Shown: positions 43,387-54,194, counted from the stretch's first letter. The stretch: DNA of 64,000 bases from Candidatus Electrothrix rattekaaiensis (GCA_032595675.1 JAVQMD010000002.1:558001-622000); one strand, 5' to 3'. A program made the numbers and translations. The notes: generated from the letters alone by a model not told the origin.

Positions 43387-44253
43387 TTATTGTTCTTTGT
43401 TGACCGTGCCGATTAGCGGGATTCCGTTAGTTCCAGACGGAATATAGACCGTGGTATGGTTGGGTGATGAGGCCATTTTTAATTGGGCCTGAATCGCCTC
43501 GTGTTGCAGGTAATTCTGGGTCAGGGTCGTATTGATAATCTTCTGTGCTTCGGCAATGCCCTTGGCCTCCTCAATGCGGATTTCAGCGTCTTTTTTGGCT
43601 ATTTCCCGTTGGGTCTCTTTTTCATCAAGGAGCTGCTGGGCTGCCAATTTTTTCTCAACAGCTTCGGTCACCACAGGGGGATAGTCAATGTTACCGACCA
43701 CGCTGGAGACCAGGATAAAGGGTGTTCCCTTGAGGTGTTCCTGAAGATCAACGGCCACTGCCTCAGCTATTTCTTTTCGTTTTTCTTTGATCTCGCGGCT
43801 TTTTAAGGATTGAACGTGCTTGCGCACCATTGCCCTGAGTGGTTCTTTGATATAGCGCTCATAAAAGGCCTCACCGGCGTAGTCCTCCACAACGGTTCTG
43901 ATGGTTCCCGGCTTTACCTTGATGATCGACTGAAAGCGGAAGGAGATGTTCAACTCGTCCTTGGCAAGGATCTTAAAATCTTCCGGATAGGTCTTGGGAC
44001 GAAAATCAACATTCATGACCTCGTTCCTCCACAATGATATACCGTAGTTGGAAGGGCCTTTGAGTTCGCCGCGAAAGCCGCCCTTGCCGAATATCCTCGG
44101 TTGCTCATAAACATACCCTTCATTCCCTGCTGGCGTGTTCGGATTTGTGCCGAATATCCCTAGCAGAGCAAAGAACCCGACCAAAAAAAATGCAAGGATG
44201 ACAAAGATTGATATGCTGGCTTTTACTCGGTTATGCTGTATTCCCTTGTTCAT
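43387..44253 (-). CDS. SPFH/Band 7 (prohibitin-like) membrane protein
   Basis: A 288-aa protein with one N-terminal membrane segment (ISIFVILAFFLVGFFALLGIFG), then an SPFH domain (VMNVDFRPKTYPEDFKILAKDELNISFRFQSIIKVKPG), and a coiled coil rich in Glu/Lys/Ala (ALL DEKETQREIAKKDAEIRIEEAKG-type helices). Relatives such as HflC or prohibitin form membrane scaffolds around proteases. Here it is near HtrA, which may be a partner; this is inference. A GAGGAG box precedes the ATG. Confidence 0.87.
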   Translation of the reverse strand: MNKGIQHNRVKASISIFVILAFFLVGFFALLGIFGTNPNTPAGNEGYVYEQPRIFGKGGFRGELKGPSNYGISLWRNEVMNVDFRPKTYPEDFKILAKDELNISFRFQSIIKVKPGTIRTVVEDYAGEAFYERYIKEPLRAMVRKHVQSLKSREIKEKRKEIAEAVAVDLQEHLKGTPFILVSSVVGNIDYPPVVTEAVEKKLAAQQLLDEKETQREIAKKDAEIRIEEAKGIAEAQKIINTTLTQNYLQHEAIQAQLKMASSPNHTTVYIPSGTNGIPLIGTVNKEQ

Positions 44254-44277
44254 GTTTCTCCTCGTAGAAAATAAGAC

Positions 44278-45345
44278 TTACCGGATCAGTGCGCAAAGCC
44301 TATCGTATTGTTGTTCAATGGAGCGTGCCAAGGCGAACTGGACCCGGGCCCGGAAAAGATTCTGTTCTGGATAATTGACCTTAAAATAACAGTTATTGAC
44401 CAGATAATCGCTATAAAAGCGAAGGCCGAGCTCAAAGCTGATCAGCCAAACACTGTTGACAAGGAGACGTTTATCCTCAGGGGTTAACAGATCAGCACCT
44501 GTTATCAGATACCCCTTTACGGTAGCGGCAAAAAAGTCAGCCTGAAAGAGAATATCCTCGGGATTGTCCACTTCCTCCCCCAGGGGATTACAGCAGGAGC
44601 GGAGGCAGTCGCCGATATCGTGGAGCAGCAGGCCGGGCCGTACCGTGTCCAGATCAATGAGACTGATAACGCTCTTTGCATCTGCGGAAAAAAGGAAATT
44701 AGCCACTTTGGGGTCAGCATGAATGACTTGCCAACCTATTTTACCCTGTTTGCGGGCTTTTTCCAGAAAAAAGACATCTTGTCGGTGGTGCGCAATAAAA
44801 GCCCGACAATCCTCAGCTTCAGGATGATGTGGAGCAGAGAGAACGCGTTCGTACTGTGTGAGGTAGCGGGGCGTGTTGTGAAATCCGGGTAAAGGGTCTG
44901 TGAGGGATTCCGGGAGCAGGGTGGCGAGCAGCTGATGAAACAACCCGAGTGCGGCTCCGATCTCCTCGGCTTGGTCAGGTGTGCTGATCGAATGCAGGGA
45001 TCGGGCCTGGTCAATATGCGTGAGCAGACGCCAAGAAGCACCTTGACTGTCTTGGTAGCTTATTGCTCCGGTCGGATTGCTGACAGGGCGGAAAAGGGTA
45101 AAGTCGCGGTTACGCGGGTGGGGCAGCTGAGCATGGATATGCTCGGTTACCTTGCGCAGATTATCTTGAACCGCGATGGGGTCAGAAAAGACAGACGGGT
45201 TAAGGCGCTGAAGGATATATTTCTTTCCAGACTGGAGAGTAAGGCGCCAAGTATCGTTGACAATCCCCCCGCCCAAAGGCTCCAAGCTCGTAACTTCTTC
45301 GTGGGGGAGAAAAAAGGAGACTGCCTGTCCGCATTCTGCGGTCAA
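44278..45345 (-). CDS. Aminoglycoside-phosphotransferase-fold kinase (NahK-like)
   Basis: A 355-aa kinase-fold protein. It has a lysine-type strand KKYILQRLNPSVF, the catalytic loop VIHADPKVANFLF (HxDxxxxN) and the metal-binding SLIDLDTVRPG. The GGGIVNDTWRLT and ILQRLN motifs match the NahK/MdsC branch of the APH family, which phosphorylates N-acetylhexosamines or related sugars. Substrate is not fixed. It overlaps the MazG-like gene upstream by an ATGA and precedes the prohibitin gene by 24 bases. Confidence 0.82.
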   Translation of the reverse strand: MTAECGQAVSFFLPHEEVTSLEPLGGGIVNDTWRLTLQSGKKYILQRLNPSVFSDPIAVQDNLRKVTEHIHAQLPHPRNRDFTLFRPVSNPTGAISYQDSQGASWRLLTHIDQARSLHSISTPDQAEEIGAALGLFHQLLATLLPESLTDPLPGFHNTPRYLTQYERVLSAPHHPEAEDCRAFIAHHRQDVFFLEKARKQGKIGWQVIHADPKVANFLFSADAKSVISLIDLDTVRPGLLLHDIGDCLRSCCNPLGEEVDNPEDILFQADFFAATVKGYLITGADLLTPEDKRLLVNSVWLISFELGLRFYSDYLVNNCYFKVNYPEQNLFRARVQFALARSIEQQYDRLCALIR

Positions 45346-45782
45346 GGATTCTGCCTCGTTTGCTCGGTTTGGTAACGGGTATATTTATCCGACCTTCCTC
45401 TGGCCTGCTCCGCCGGATATTTTTGTGCATTGATCTTCAGCTTTTTCTGCGCAGCTTCCAGAAGATCAATATCCAGTCGTTCCGCCATGCGGACGAGATA
45501 GATAAGCACATCAGCCATTTCCATGGACACAGCCTCATGCTGCTCTTTATTGAGTGTGTCACTTTCTTGTCGACTCAGCCATTGGAAATGTTCCACTAAT
45601 TCAGCTGCCTCAACAATAAGAGCCATGGAGAGGTTTTTCGGATTGTGGAATTGGTCCCAATCACGCTGTTCGGCAAATTTGCAGACAGCATTGGTCAGCT
45701 CGGTCAGTGAATCAGCTGAGGATCCAACGGAGGGATCAACGGAAGAATCAAAAGAAGAATCAAAAGAAGGATCTGGAGACAT
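45342..45782 (-). CDS. MazG-like nucleotide pyrophosphohydrolase
   Basis: A ~146-aa protein. After a Ser/Asp-rich front (repeats of SFDSS and SVDPS coded by a short tandem repeat), the MazG-type fold shows LVEAAELVEHFQWLS with the EAAEL motif, and EMADVLIYLVRMAERL with the second metal-binding E and D. Relatives hydrolyse noncanonical or dCTP-like nucleotides. The ATG at 45782 is preferred; a longer frame runs to 45887 without a clear site. It follows htrA by 79 bases. Confidence 0.85.
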   Translation of the reverse strand: MSPDPSFDSSFDSSVDPSVGSSADSLTELTNAVCKFAEQRDWDQFHNPKNLSMALIVEAAELVEHFQWLSRQESDTLNKEQHEAVSMEMADVLIYLVRMAERLDIDLLEAAQKKLKINAQKYPAEQARGRSDKYTRYQTEQTRQNP

Positions 45783-45861
45783 AGAAACGGCGATGAGAAA
45801 GAGGAAACGCTCCCGAGCCGAAGCCTGGGAGCGTGCAAGGTATTCAGCTCTACGTGAGCTG

Positions 45862-47346
45862 TTATTTTTTGAGCCGGAGCACCACATATTTGCTGTACTC
45901 GCCAGCGCGAATTCGCAGAAGAAGTTGATTCGGATTCTTCCCCTTTTTGACCGCTTTTTTCAGGTCAGCCACGCTGTGGACCCGTATCCTGTTTGCCTCT
46001 TCGATGAGTTGTCCCGCCTGAATACCTACGCTGTCAGCCGGGCTGCCTGGAGAAACTTGGGTGATAAGGATGCCTTGCTGTTTATCATAACCAAACTGTT
46101 TGGCAAGCTCAGGAGTCAGTTCCTGAAGGGTCAGGCCCATATTGTCGAGGAAAGAGCTGTTGTTTTTTCGTAACCGTATTCTGGTGGCCCGACTGAAATC
46201 AGCCGGTTGTTCAGCAATGATAACGCGTAGATCTTTTTTTCTGCCCTCCCGGAAAACTTGCAGAGTCACCTTGCTGCCCGGCGGGGTCATGGCGATGCGA
46301 TTACGCAGACCTGTCACATCAACTACCTTTTTGCCATTAAGGGACAGGATGATATCACCCTGTTGGATATCAGCTTTTTCTGCTGGTGACCCCTTGGTGA
46401 CCTCGGCAACCAGAATGCCTTCTGCCTTGTTTACTCCAAAGGATTGGGCAAGGTCTTCGTTCATGTCCTGAATGGCCAGTCCCAGCCAGCCTCGTGTCAC
46501 TTTACCACTGCTGCGCAGTTGTTCTTCAACAGACTTGGCCATGTTGACAGGGATAGCAAAGCCGATTCCCATGTAGCCTCCGCTACGGGAAAAGATTGCC
46601 GTGTTTATTCCGACGACTTTACCGTGAATATTGAGCAGCGGGCCACCGGAGTTGCCCGGATTGATGGCGGCATCGGTCTGGATGAAATTTTCATAATCGC
46701 TGATGCCCATTTTGGAGCGTCCCTTGGCTGAAACCACGCCGACCGTGACTGTTTGGCTTAATTCAAAAGGGCTGCCGATGGCTATCACCCATTCGCCGAT
46801 TTCCAATGTATCGGAATCTCCCAAGGGCAGGACCGGTAAATTTTTTCCGTCGATTTTAATCAGGGCGACATCGGATTGAGGGTCTGTTCCTACGACTGAC
46901 GCTGTGAATTCTCGTCTGTCCGCCAGTCTGACTCTTATGGTGTCGGTATTATCAACGACATGATTATTCGTTAAGATCAGGCCGTCTGGGGAAATAATAA
47001 AACCGGAACCTGCTCCATGCTGCTTAAAGGGGCTTGGTTCCTGGCGAAAACGATCAAATTTTTTCCCGAAAAAATGTTCGAAAAAGGGGTCGTTGAACAT
47101 GTCCATCTGGCCACGTCCGTCAAAGCTCTTGTTTGTTTTTTCCACACTGATATAGACCACTGCTGGTCCGGCTTTTCGAACAACAGAGCTAAAGGCCTTA
47201 GCGGAACGATCCAGCATCGCAATATCATTGTCCTGATTCGCTGCTCCTGCCTGCGTAGCCAATAGAAAAAAACAGAGTGCGAAAACCGCCATTATACTCA
47301 ATCGTGGAATAACATGCTTGTGTTTCATTGTTCTTAACAGCTCCAT
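45862..47346 (-). CDS. Periplasmic serine protease, HtrA/DegP family
   Basis: A 494-aa protease: signal peptide (MKHKHVIPRLSIMAVF then TQAGAANQ), a trypsin-like domain with the catalytic triad in TNNHVVD, DPQSDVALIKI and NPGNSGGPLL, then two PDZ domains (GWLGLAIQDMNEDLAQ; SSFLDNMGLTLQ) near 290-380 and 400-490. Members degrade or refold damaged periplasmic proteins. The second in-frame ATG at 47328 begins the signal peptide and may be the true start. It heads a minus-strand cluster with a MazG-like gene, a kinase and a prohibitin. Confidence 0.93.
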   Translation of the reverse strand: MELLRTMKHKHVIPRLSIMAVFALCFFLLATQAGAANQDNDIAMLDRSAKAFSSVVRKAGPAVVYISVEKTNKSFDGRGQMDMFNDPFFEHFFGKKFDRFRQEPSPFKQHGAGSGFIISPDGLILTNNHVVDNTDTIRVRLADRREFTASVVGTDPQSDVALIKIDGKNLPVLPLGDSDTLEIGEWVIAIGSPFELSQTVTVGVVSAKGRSKMGISDYENFIQTDAAINPGNSGGPLLNIHGKVVGINTAIFSRSGGYMGIGFAIPVNMAKSVEEQLRSSGKVTRGWLGLAIQDMNEDLAQSFGVNKAEGILVAEVTKGSPAEKADIQQGDIILSLNGKKVVDVTGLRNRIAMTPPGSKVTLQVFREGRKKDLRVIIAEQPADFSRATRIRLRKNNSSFLDNMGLTLQELTPELAKQFGYDKQQGILITQVSPGSPADSVGIQAGQLIEEANRIRVHSVADLKKAVKKGKNPNQLLLRIRAGEYSKYVVLRLKK

Positions 47347-48362
<1,016 letters not shown>

Positions 48363-48363
<1 letters not shown>

Positions 48364-50954
48364 TGTCCTTGGAACTGCATGCACAACGGCAAGCCCTGGA
48401 AGAACTCTGGGAACAGGGGCTGAGCGGCCACCAGCTGCTTGAGCAGCATACGGAATTGGTCGATAAGTTTATTCTTGACCAGTTCCGCGCCTCACCGGCT
48501 GTCAATCAGGCTCGCGGAGAAATCGCCCTTGTCGCTTTGGGCGGATATGGTCGTTGCGAGCTTTATCCTTATTCCGATGTGGATCTGCTGCTGCTCCATG
48601 ATCGCAAGTCCAAAAAGGACATGCAGGCGGTGGCGGAATCCATCCTCTATCCCCTCTGGGATGGCGGATTTGAGGTGGGACACAGTGTCCGTAGCGTGAA
48701 AGACGCGATTCGCTTTGCCAAAGAAGATTTTATTTTTGAGGTCTCTCTGCTGGATGCCAGGCTGCTTACCGGCTCGGCGTCACTGTATCAGGAATTGCTG
48801 GATCGCTATCAGAAAAAGATCCTTTACGGTCAACGGCAGAAGTTCGTGCGCACAATGGATGAACTGTGCGTGGAGCGTCGGCAGAAATACGGTACCCATG
48901 CCTACCGGCTGGAGCCCAATATCAAGGAGGGGCGAGGCGGGATGCGGGATATCCAGGCCATGCTCTGGACAGCCAAGGCGGTCTTCGGGCTTTCCGGTCT
49001 TGATGCAATGGAAGATGCCGGAATGCTGACTTTGACGGATCGTTGCAGCTTTCAGGAATCCTGGAACATGCTCGCCCGGATACGCAATCGACTCCATTAT
49101 ATCAGTCGCCGCCATAACGACCAGATGCATTTTGAATTGCAGGAAGAAATGGCTGCAGCTTTCGGCTATGAGGATGGGATGGGCATGTTGGCGGTTGAAC
49201 ATCTTATGCGTGAGGTCTACGGGCATCTGCAAATCGTCTCCGTGGTTACGGACCTCTTTTTTGAGCAGGTCAATGAAGTACTGGGGTTAAGCGAAAAAGA
49301 CAAGGGTGAGCAGGAGGTTGAACGGGATGTTTGTGTTCGGGCCAAAACCCTGCGCCTGACAGCCACGGACGCTCAGCTTGTTGATCGGCCCGCCTTGCTT
49401 ATGCGTCTTTTTTTGCAGTCTGTGCGTAAGGGTCTTTCTGTTCACCATAGCAGCCGTCGGGCAGTCACCCGGAACCTGCACTTGGTGGATGACCATTTTC
49501 GTTCTTCCAAGCGCGTTGCCAATGCGTTCCTAGCTCTGCTGACGGAAAAAAATAATCCTGCGCCTGCCTTGGAAACCATGCTGGAAACCGGGCTGCTGCC
49601 AGCTTATATTCCAGAATTCGGCATAGTGGAATCCTTGGCCCAGCATGATCTGTATCACATATATACAGTGGATCGTCATCAGATACAGACTGTGGCGGAG
49701 CTGCACACCTTGCGTCAGGCGGAAGAGGAACTTTTTGCCTCCCTTTCAGCCTCGAACCTGCTGTATTTGCTGTATCTGGCTGCTCTGCTTCATGATATCG
49801 GCAAGGGACAGCGTAAAGATCATTCTGTTTTAGGAGCAGATCTCATTGACGATGTAGGACAGAGGATGGGACTGGAAGAGAAAGAGCGCGATGTCTTGGC
49901 CTTTCTTGTTCGGCATCATCTCTTTCTTCCGGAAAATGCCCTTCGTCGTGACTTGGAGGATCAGGATTTTATCCGTGATACAGCAGAGTTGATCAAAGAG
50001 ACAGACCTGCTGACCATGCTCTATCTCTTGTCCGTGGCCGACTCCAAGGCAACAGGCCCTTCAGCTTGGTCGGCCTGGAAGGCAACGCTGCTGAGTGATT
50101 TGTTTCTCAAGGTTCGTTCCTGTCTGGAGGCGGAGTGTACCAGAGATAGCGATGTTGAGCAGGGCGAGGAGCAGGGAGCGGATTGGTTGCGGGAACAGAT
50201 TCATGAGCTGCTTGAGCCGGATGAGGCTCCGTTGCGAATAGCAGTGAAAGATCTGCCGTCAGATTATCTGGTCAGTTTTACGCCGGAAATGGTTCTGGGG
50301 CACCTGCGCCTGCACCGGGACCGGGCTGCCGCCCTTCAGCAGAAGGTTCTGCTTTTTCCGGAAAAGAAACAGGGGTCCTGGTCGTTGCTCATGCTTTGTC
50401 GGGACCGGCGGGGGCTGCTGGCCAAACTCTGCGGGGTGCTGGCCCTGCATAATCTCTCTGTGCTGGCTGCTCGGATCTTTACCTGGCCCGACGGAACAGT
50501 GGTGGATATGCTGGATCTGACTCCGGAGGCGGCAATAGGGTTTGATGAGCAGAATTGGGTCGCTCTGGAGCATGATCTGAATCAGGCGGTCAACTATCGC
50601 TTGGATGTCGGGCGGAAGCTGTATCATAAGCTGGAATCTTCGATTCGCGGGCGGAAACGGCAGGTACAGCAGTTGCGCAGGGAGGTGATCATTGATAATG
50701 ATGCCTCGGCTCGCCACACTGTTATTGAGGTGTATGGAGGAAATCATCTTGGTGCTCTTTTTCAGATGACCCAGACGTTTTCCGACTTCCATCTGAATAT
50801 CCATCGGGCCAGAATAGCTACCGAGGTGGAGCAGCTCATAGATGTTTTTTATGTGACCACGGAAGATCAGGAGAAAATAAGCAATAACGAGCTGCTTGCC
50901 AGGGTGAAAAATGCCTTTTTCCATATCATCCGCGATGAGGAAGAGGGGCTGTAA
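48363..50954 (+). CDS. glnD: PII uridylyltransferase / uridylyl-removing enzyme
   Basis: An 863-aa bifunctional enzyme. The nucleotidyltransferase domain has LGGYGRCELYPYSDVDLLLL (59-77) with the two acidic metal ligands, then IKEGRGGMRDIQ. The HD domain for deuridylylation shows LYLAALLHDIGKG and VRHHLFLPENA. The C-terminus has two ACT domains (LLMLCRDRRGLLAKLCGVLALHNLSVLAARIFTW; IEVYGGNHLGALFQMTQTFSDFHLNIHRARI), which sense glutamine. Domain order and length are those of full GlnD. The ATG overlaps the glnB stop. Confidence 0.94.
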
Positions 50955-50966
50955 CACGTTCAATTA

Positions 50967-50989
50967 TCCGGCCTGCCGGAGTTTTTTTA
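50967..50989 (+). terminator. Intrinsic terminator after glnD
   Basis: TCCGG (50967-50971) pairs with CCGGA (50976-50980), loop CCTG, followed by GTTTTTTT. A second hairpin, CTCCCT with AGGGAG, follows at about 50998-51018. Together they separate glnBD from glnA, so glnA probably has its own promoter. Confidence 0.75.
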
Positions 50990-51106
50990 TAATACCCCTC
51001 CCTCCCCTCCAGGGAGGAGGAACAAAAGATGCAAGCTGAGTTGGGCGACTCTGAGGAGTTACCTGGTATTTTTATGTAACCACCTAAATGTAATAAGGAG
51101 ATCAAA

Positions 51107-52456
51107 ATGGGCTGCAACTGCAACAACACAACTCGTGAAGAGATCATGAAAATTATCGAGGAGCAGAATGTGCATTTCTTCCGGCTCCAGTTTGTCGATA
51201 TTCTGGGTAACATGAAGAATATCGCCATTCCCTTGAGCCAGATTGAGAAAGCCCTGGACGGCAACATGATGTTCGACGGCTCTTCCATTGACGGTTTTGT
51301 TCGCATCAACGAGTCTGATATGTACCTGAAGCCGGACTTCAACACCTTTACTGTCCTGCCCTGGAGAAACCAGAGCGGCACCAATGCAGCCCGGATCATC
51401 TGTGATGTAGCCAAGGCTGACGGTACGCCCTTTGATGGCTGCCCGAGGAACAACCTGAAACGCGTTCTTGCTGAGGCCAAAGACATGGGCTACACCATGA
51501 ACGTGGGAACCGAAGCAGAGTTCTTCCTGTTTGAGCAGAACGAAGACGGCACCGGCAGCACAGTGACACACGATGTAGCAGGATACTTTGATGTTGATCC
51601 TGGTGATAAGGGCATCAACTGTCGTCGCGATATCATTGAGACCTTGGAGGCTATGGGCTTTGAGATCGAGGCTTCTCATCACGAGGTTGCTGAAGGACAG
51701 CATGAGGTGAACTTTAAGTATGCTGATGCCCTGACAGCCGCAGATAACACCGTGACCTTCAAATGGGTTGTTCGTTCTATCGCTGCCGAGTACGGTCTCC
51801 ATGCCACCTTTATGCCCAAGCCGGTTTTTGGTATCAACGGTTCAGGTATGCACACCAACCAATCATTGTTTAACCTGGATGGCACCAATGCCTTCTTTGA
51901 CGAGAATGGTCCGCTCAAGCTTTCTGAAACCGCGTATAAGTACATTGCCGGTATGGCTAAGAATGCTAAGGGCTTTGCTGCGGTTACCAATCCGCTGGTG
52001 AACTCCTACAAGCGACTGGTTCCTGGCTACGAGGCTCCGGTGTACGTTGCTTGGTCTGCTTCCAACCGTTCTGCGTTGATCCGTATTCCAGCTTCACGCG
52101 GCGTGGGAACCCGTACTGAGGTACGCTGCCCGGATCCCACCTGTAACCCGTATCTGGCCTTTGCCATGATGCTGAATTCTGGTCTGGACGGCATCAAGAA
52201 TAACCTGGAAGCTCCGAAATCAGTTGATCAGGATATCTTCTCCATGACCCCTGCGGAGAAAGAAGCTGCTGGTATTGACAGTCTGCCTGCAAACCTGAAA
52301 GAGGCTCTTGATGCGCTCAAGGCTAACCCCATTGCTGAAGAAACCCTTGGTTCGCATATCTTTGAGAACTATATTGAGAACAAAGAGAAAGAGTGGGATG
52401 ATTACCGTACCGCAGTTACCGACTGGGAACTGAATGCTTACCTGAACAACTACTGA
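51107..52456 (+). CDS. glnA: Glutamine synthetase, type I
   Basis: A 449-aa enzyme making glutamine from glutamate, ammonium and ATP. It has the DGSSIDGF motif, [32 protein letters not shown], and the [16 protein letters not shown] active-site region. The adenylylation position reads DIFSMTPAE with Phe where the modified Tyr would be, so it is of the GSI-alpha kind and should not be adenylylated by GlnE. The N-terminus carries an unusual CNCNN after Met-Gly. Placement after glnB-glnD is as expected. Confidence 0.95.
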   Translation: MGCNCNNTTREEIMKIIEEQNVHFFRLQFVDILGNMKNIAIPLSQIEKALDGNMMFDGSSIDGFVRINESDMYLKPDFNTFTVLPWRNQSGTNAARIICDVAKADGTPFDGCPRNNLKRVLAEAKDMGYTMNVGTEAEFFLFEQNEDGTGSTVTHDVAGYFDVDPGDKGINCRRDIIETLEAMGFEIEASHHEVAEGQHEVNFKYADALTAADNTVTFKWVVRSIAAEYGLHATFMPKPVFGINGSGMHTNQSLFNLDGTNAFFDENGPLKLSETAYKYIAGMAKNAKGFAAVTNPLVNSYKRLVPGYEAPVYVAWSASNRSALIRIPASRGVGTRTEVRCPDPTCNPYLAFAMMLNSGLDGIKNNLEAPKSVDQDIFSMTPAEKEAAGIDSLPANLKEALDALKANPIAEETLGSHIFENYIENKEKEWDDYRTAVTDWELNAYLNNY

Positions 52457-52502
52457 TACAGTTTGGGCCGCGATGTCATAGCGGATGCATAAAAAGACTG
52501 AT

Positions 52503-52541
52503 AAAGGGCGGCTTTCACTTGGTGAGAGTTGCCCTTTTTTC
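52503..52541 (+). terminator. glnA terminator
   Basis: AAAGGGC (52503-52509) pairs with GCCCTTT (52531-52537); the inner CTTTCAC pairs with GTGAGAG (one G-U-type pair), loop TTG, then a T-run. A related sequence, including AGCGGATGCA upstream, lies at 54135-54194. Confidence 0.85.
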
Positions 52542-52596
52542 TTTTTGGTTTTCCGAAAACGTTAGAGTGTGTATGATGGGGGGAGCAAATAAGAAA

Positions 52597-52624
52597 CCGG
52601 GTTACGTGCTGAGCACGTACCCGG
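52597..52624. repeat. REP-like palindrome after glnA
   Basis: CCGGGTTACGTGC (52597-52609) pairs with GCACGTACCCGG (52613-52624) with one bulged T and loop TGA. No T-run. It resembles dispersed CCGGGTACGTGC palindromes known from other genomes. Confidence 0.6.
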
Positions 52625-52640
52625 CAAAAACTGGTCATAA

Positions 52641-52678
52641 AAAAGATGGCTGCTACTACAAACTAACAGCCGTCTTTT
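52641..52678 (-). terminator. Terminator of the GRDA repeat gene
   Basis: AAAAGATGGCTG (52641-52652) pairs with CAGCCGTCTTTT (52667-52678) with one mismatch; the A-run on the plus side gives a T-run on the minus strand. It ends the minus-strand gene at 52678-53115. Confidence 0.75.
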
Positions 52679-53115
52679 CAAATAATACTCCGTCTCACCG
52701 GCAGGCCAATAGTTTCCACCACCGTTGTATTTTTTCTTCGGCTGGCTTCATCTACAGTTATAAAACGACCGGTTACAGCATCACGCCCTCTCATAGTTAC
52801 CTTTCGCCTTGTAACAGGAATAGTAGGAAGACATGACCTCCGCAACCCCTGTGTCTCTAAAGAAGGAGTAGGAAGACAAGTAATTGAAACCCTCTGTCTC
52901 ATTGCAGGAGCAGCAGGAAGACATGTACCTGACCCCCTCTGTCTCATTGCAGGAGCAGCAGGAAGACAGGTACCTGACCCCCTCTGTCTCATTGCAGGAG
53001 CAGTAGGAAGACGAATAGTTTGAACTAAAGCCTCACTTTTTCTTAGTTGAGCTTCATCAATAGTTAAAAATCGACCGGTTATTGCATCACGTCCAATACT
53101 TTTTGTTTTAGTCAT
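52678..53115 (-). CDS. Protein with two GRDA-type motifs around 15-aa repeats
   Basis: A 145-aa protein. The motif GRDAITGRFLTIDEA (8-22) is repeated as GRDAVTGRFITVDEA (110-124); single copies of this motif make up small (~60 aa) unknown proteins common in accessory regions. Between them (39-98) are four 15-residue repeats, such as APAMRQRGSGTCLPA, each ending CLP plus Ala or Thr, coded by 45-bp DNA repeats. The two ends look like the N- and C-terminal parts of one small protein separated by repeat expansion. Function unknown. It follows the DUF2188 gene on the same strand. Confidence 0.65.
   Translation of the reverse strand: MTKTKSIGRDAITGRFLTIDEAQLRKSEALVQTIRLPTAPAMRQRGSGTCLPAAPAMRQRGSGTCLPAAPAMRQRVSITCLPTPSLETQGLRRSCLPTIPVTRRKVTMRGRDAVTGRFITVDEASRRKNTTVVETIGLPVRRSII
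52822..53001 (-). repeat. 45-bp tandem repeats within the GRDA gene
   Basis: Four units of 45 bp (codons 39-98 of the minus-strand gene). Three are nearly identical (shared TCATTGCAGGAGCAG...), the fourth has diverged. The frame stays open, so expansion or contraction would change the protein by 15 residues per unit. Confidence 0.8.
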
Positions 53116-53139
53116 TATAAATATCCTAATATAAACGGG

Positions 53140-53382
53140 TTAACCTTTTGGAGGGTAATCATCATTTCCCGGAGAAATAGTATTCTTCTCCCTTATTTGG
53201 CAATTATCCGCTCTGTGAATCGCAATCTCGCCACCCCCTTGATTTATCAAGTTCTGACGACCTGCTTCATAAGCTTCTTTCTGAGTTTCATGCAGGCTAG
53301 AAGGTCGTGTAGCATCATGTCTCTTATTAGCCCACTTCCCATCAGTTCTACGATAAATATCTCTATCTTGCTGTTTACTCAC
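53140..53382 (-). CDS. DUF2188-family small protein
   Basis: An 80-aa hydrophilic protein matching DUF2188: IYRRTDGKWANKRHDATRPSS, TQKEAYEAGRQNLINQGGGEIAIHRADNCQIREKNTI, and the ending GNDDYPPKG. Members are short proteins of unknown function, often on plasmids or islands. It sits 24 bases upstream of the GRDA gene on the same strand. Confidence 0.8.
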   Translation of the reverse strand: MSKQQDRDIYRRTDGKWANKRHDATRPSSLHETQKEAYEAGRQNLINQGGGEIAIHRADNCQIREKNTISPGNDDYPPKG

Positions 53383-53873
53383 GAGTAAATTCTCCCTAAA
53401 CTTAAATTAGAGCGGAGAAAGAACGCGATACATTCGCAATTCTTCTTGACATAAGCAGCAAAGTAAACTATTTAAAATGACCAGTTTTCAAGCATAATGC
53501 TACTCATATCAACGCCACTTGGTTCTTGCGGAGCCAGTGGCGTTTTTTTATTCTCCACAGTTAGGGCAATAAGGTAATACAGATCAAAATAAAAACAAGA
53601 GCAGTACCCAATATATTGTGGTATTAATTTTATTAACAACACAATATCATTTTTTGATCATCAGTTAGTCACGATCAACAACAGTATAAGTTGTACTCAT
53701 CAAGGTATCACACCCCAAAATAAAACCCCGTAGTCATGCGGGTTGTAGGGTGGGGTTGAAGGTTCGAGTTCTGATAGCTTCCTCTCTCACCCTCCACACC
53801 AACCCCCGATCCGACAAAAATTCATCGGGTATACCTCTGACAATTTCACGGGCGTATTTCAGAGAAAAGTACC

Positions 53874-53969
53874 ACCGTAGTTTAGATCAAACTACCGTAG
53901 TACTTTGGATCAAACTACCGTAGTACTTTGGAGTAAAGTACCGTAGTACTTTAGATCAAACTACCGTAG
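53874..53969. repeat. Iteron-like palindromic repeats
   Basis: Five cores of ACCGTAG occur at 53874, 53894, 53917, 53940 and 53963 (steps 20, 23, 23, 23). Around them runs a 23-bp unit, CTACCGTAGTACTTTGGAT-like. One unit, AAAGTAC CGTA GTACTTT, is a perfect hairpin. Regularly spaced palindromes like this suit a DNA-binding protein, a replication or partition site, or a mobile-element end. Confidence 0.75.
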
Positions 53970-54159
53970 TACTTTTAAAAAAAGAACGATAGTGTTTTTC
54001 AGCAAAGCCCGCCCGTGTCGGATTCAGGCCGTAATCCTTTGGCAATCTTAAAAAAATGCTTGACAGGAGGAGCTGAACAACGGCAATCACATCAAAACGC
54101 CTGCGTATCAAGGTGCTTCAGGATCTGGCCGAGGAGCGGATGCAGAGCAAAACTGAGAG

Positions 54160-54194
54160 AGGGCGGTTTTCACTGAGTGGAAGCCGCCCTTTTG
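54160..54194 (+). terminator. Terminator-like hairpin related to that of glnA
   Basis: AGGGCGG (54160-54166) pairs with CCGCCCT (54184-54190), inner TTTCAC with GTGGAA, then TTTTG. With AGCGGATGCA upstream at 54135-54144 it aligns with the glnA 3' region at 52480-52538 over about 60 bp. It follows no complete gene here. Confidence 0.65.

Noticed and set aside
53758-53805. tRNA- or tmRNA-like 3' end (GGTTCGAGTTC followed by CCACACCA)
   Set aside because: The bases around TTCGAGT do not pair into a T-arm and no acceptor, D or anticodon arm can be built upstream.
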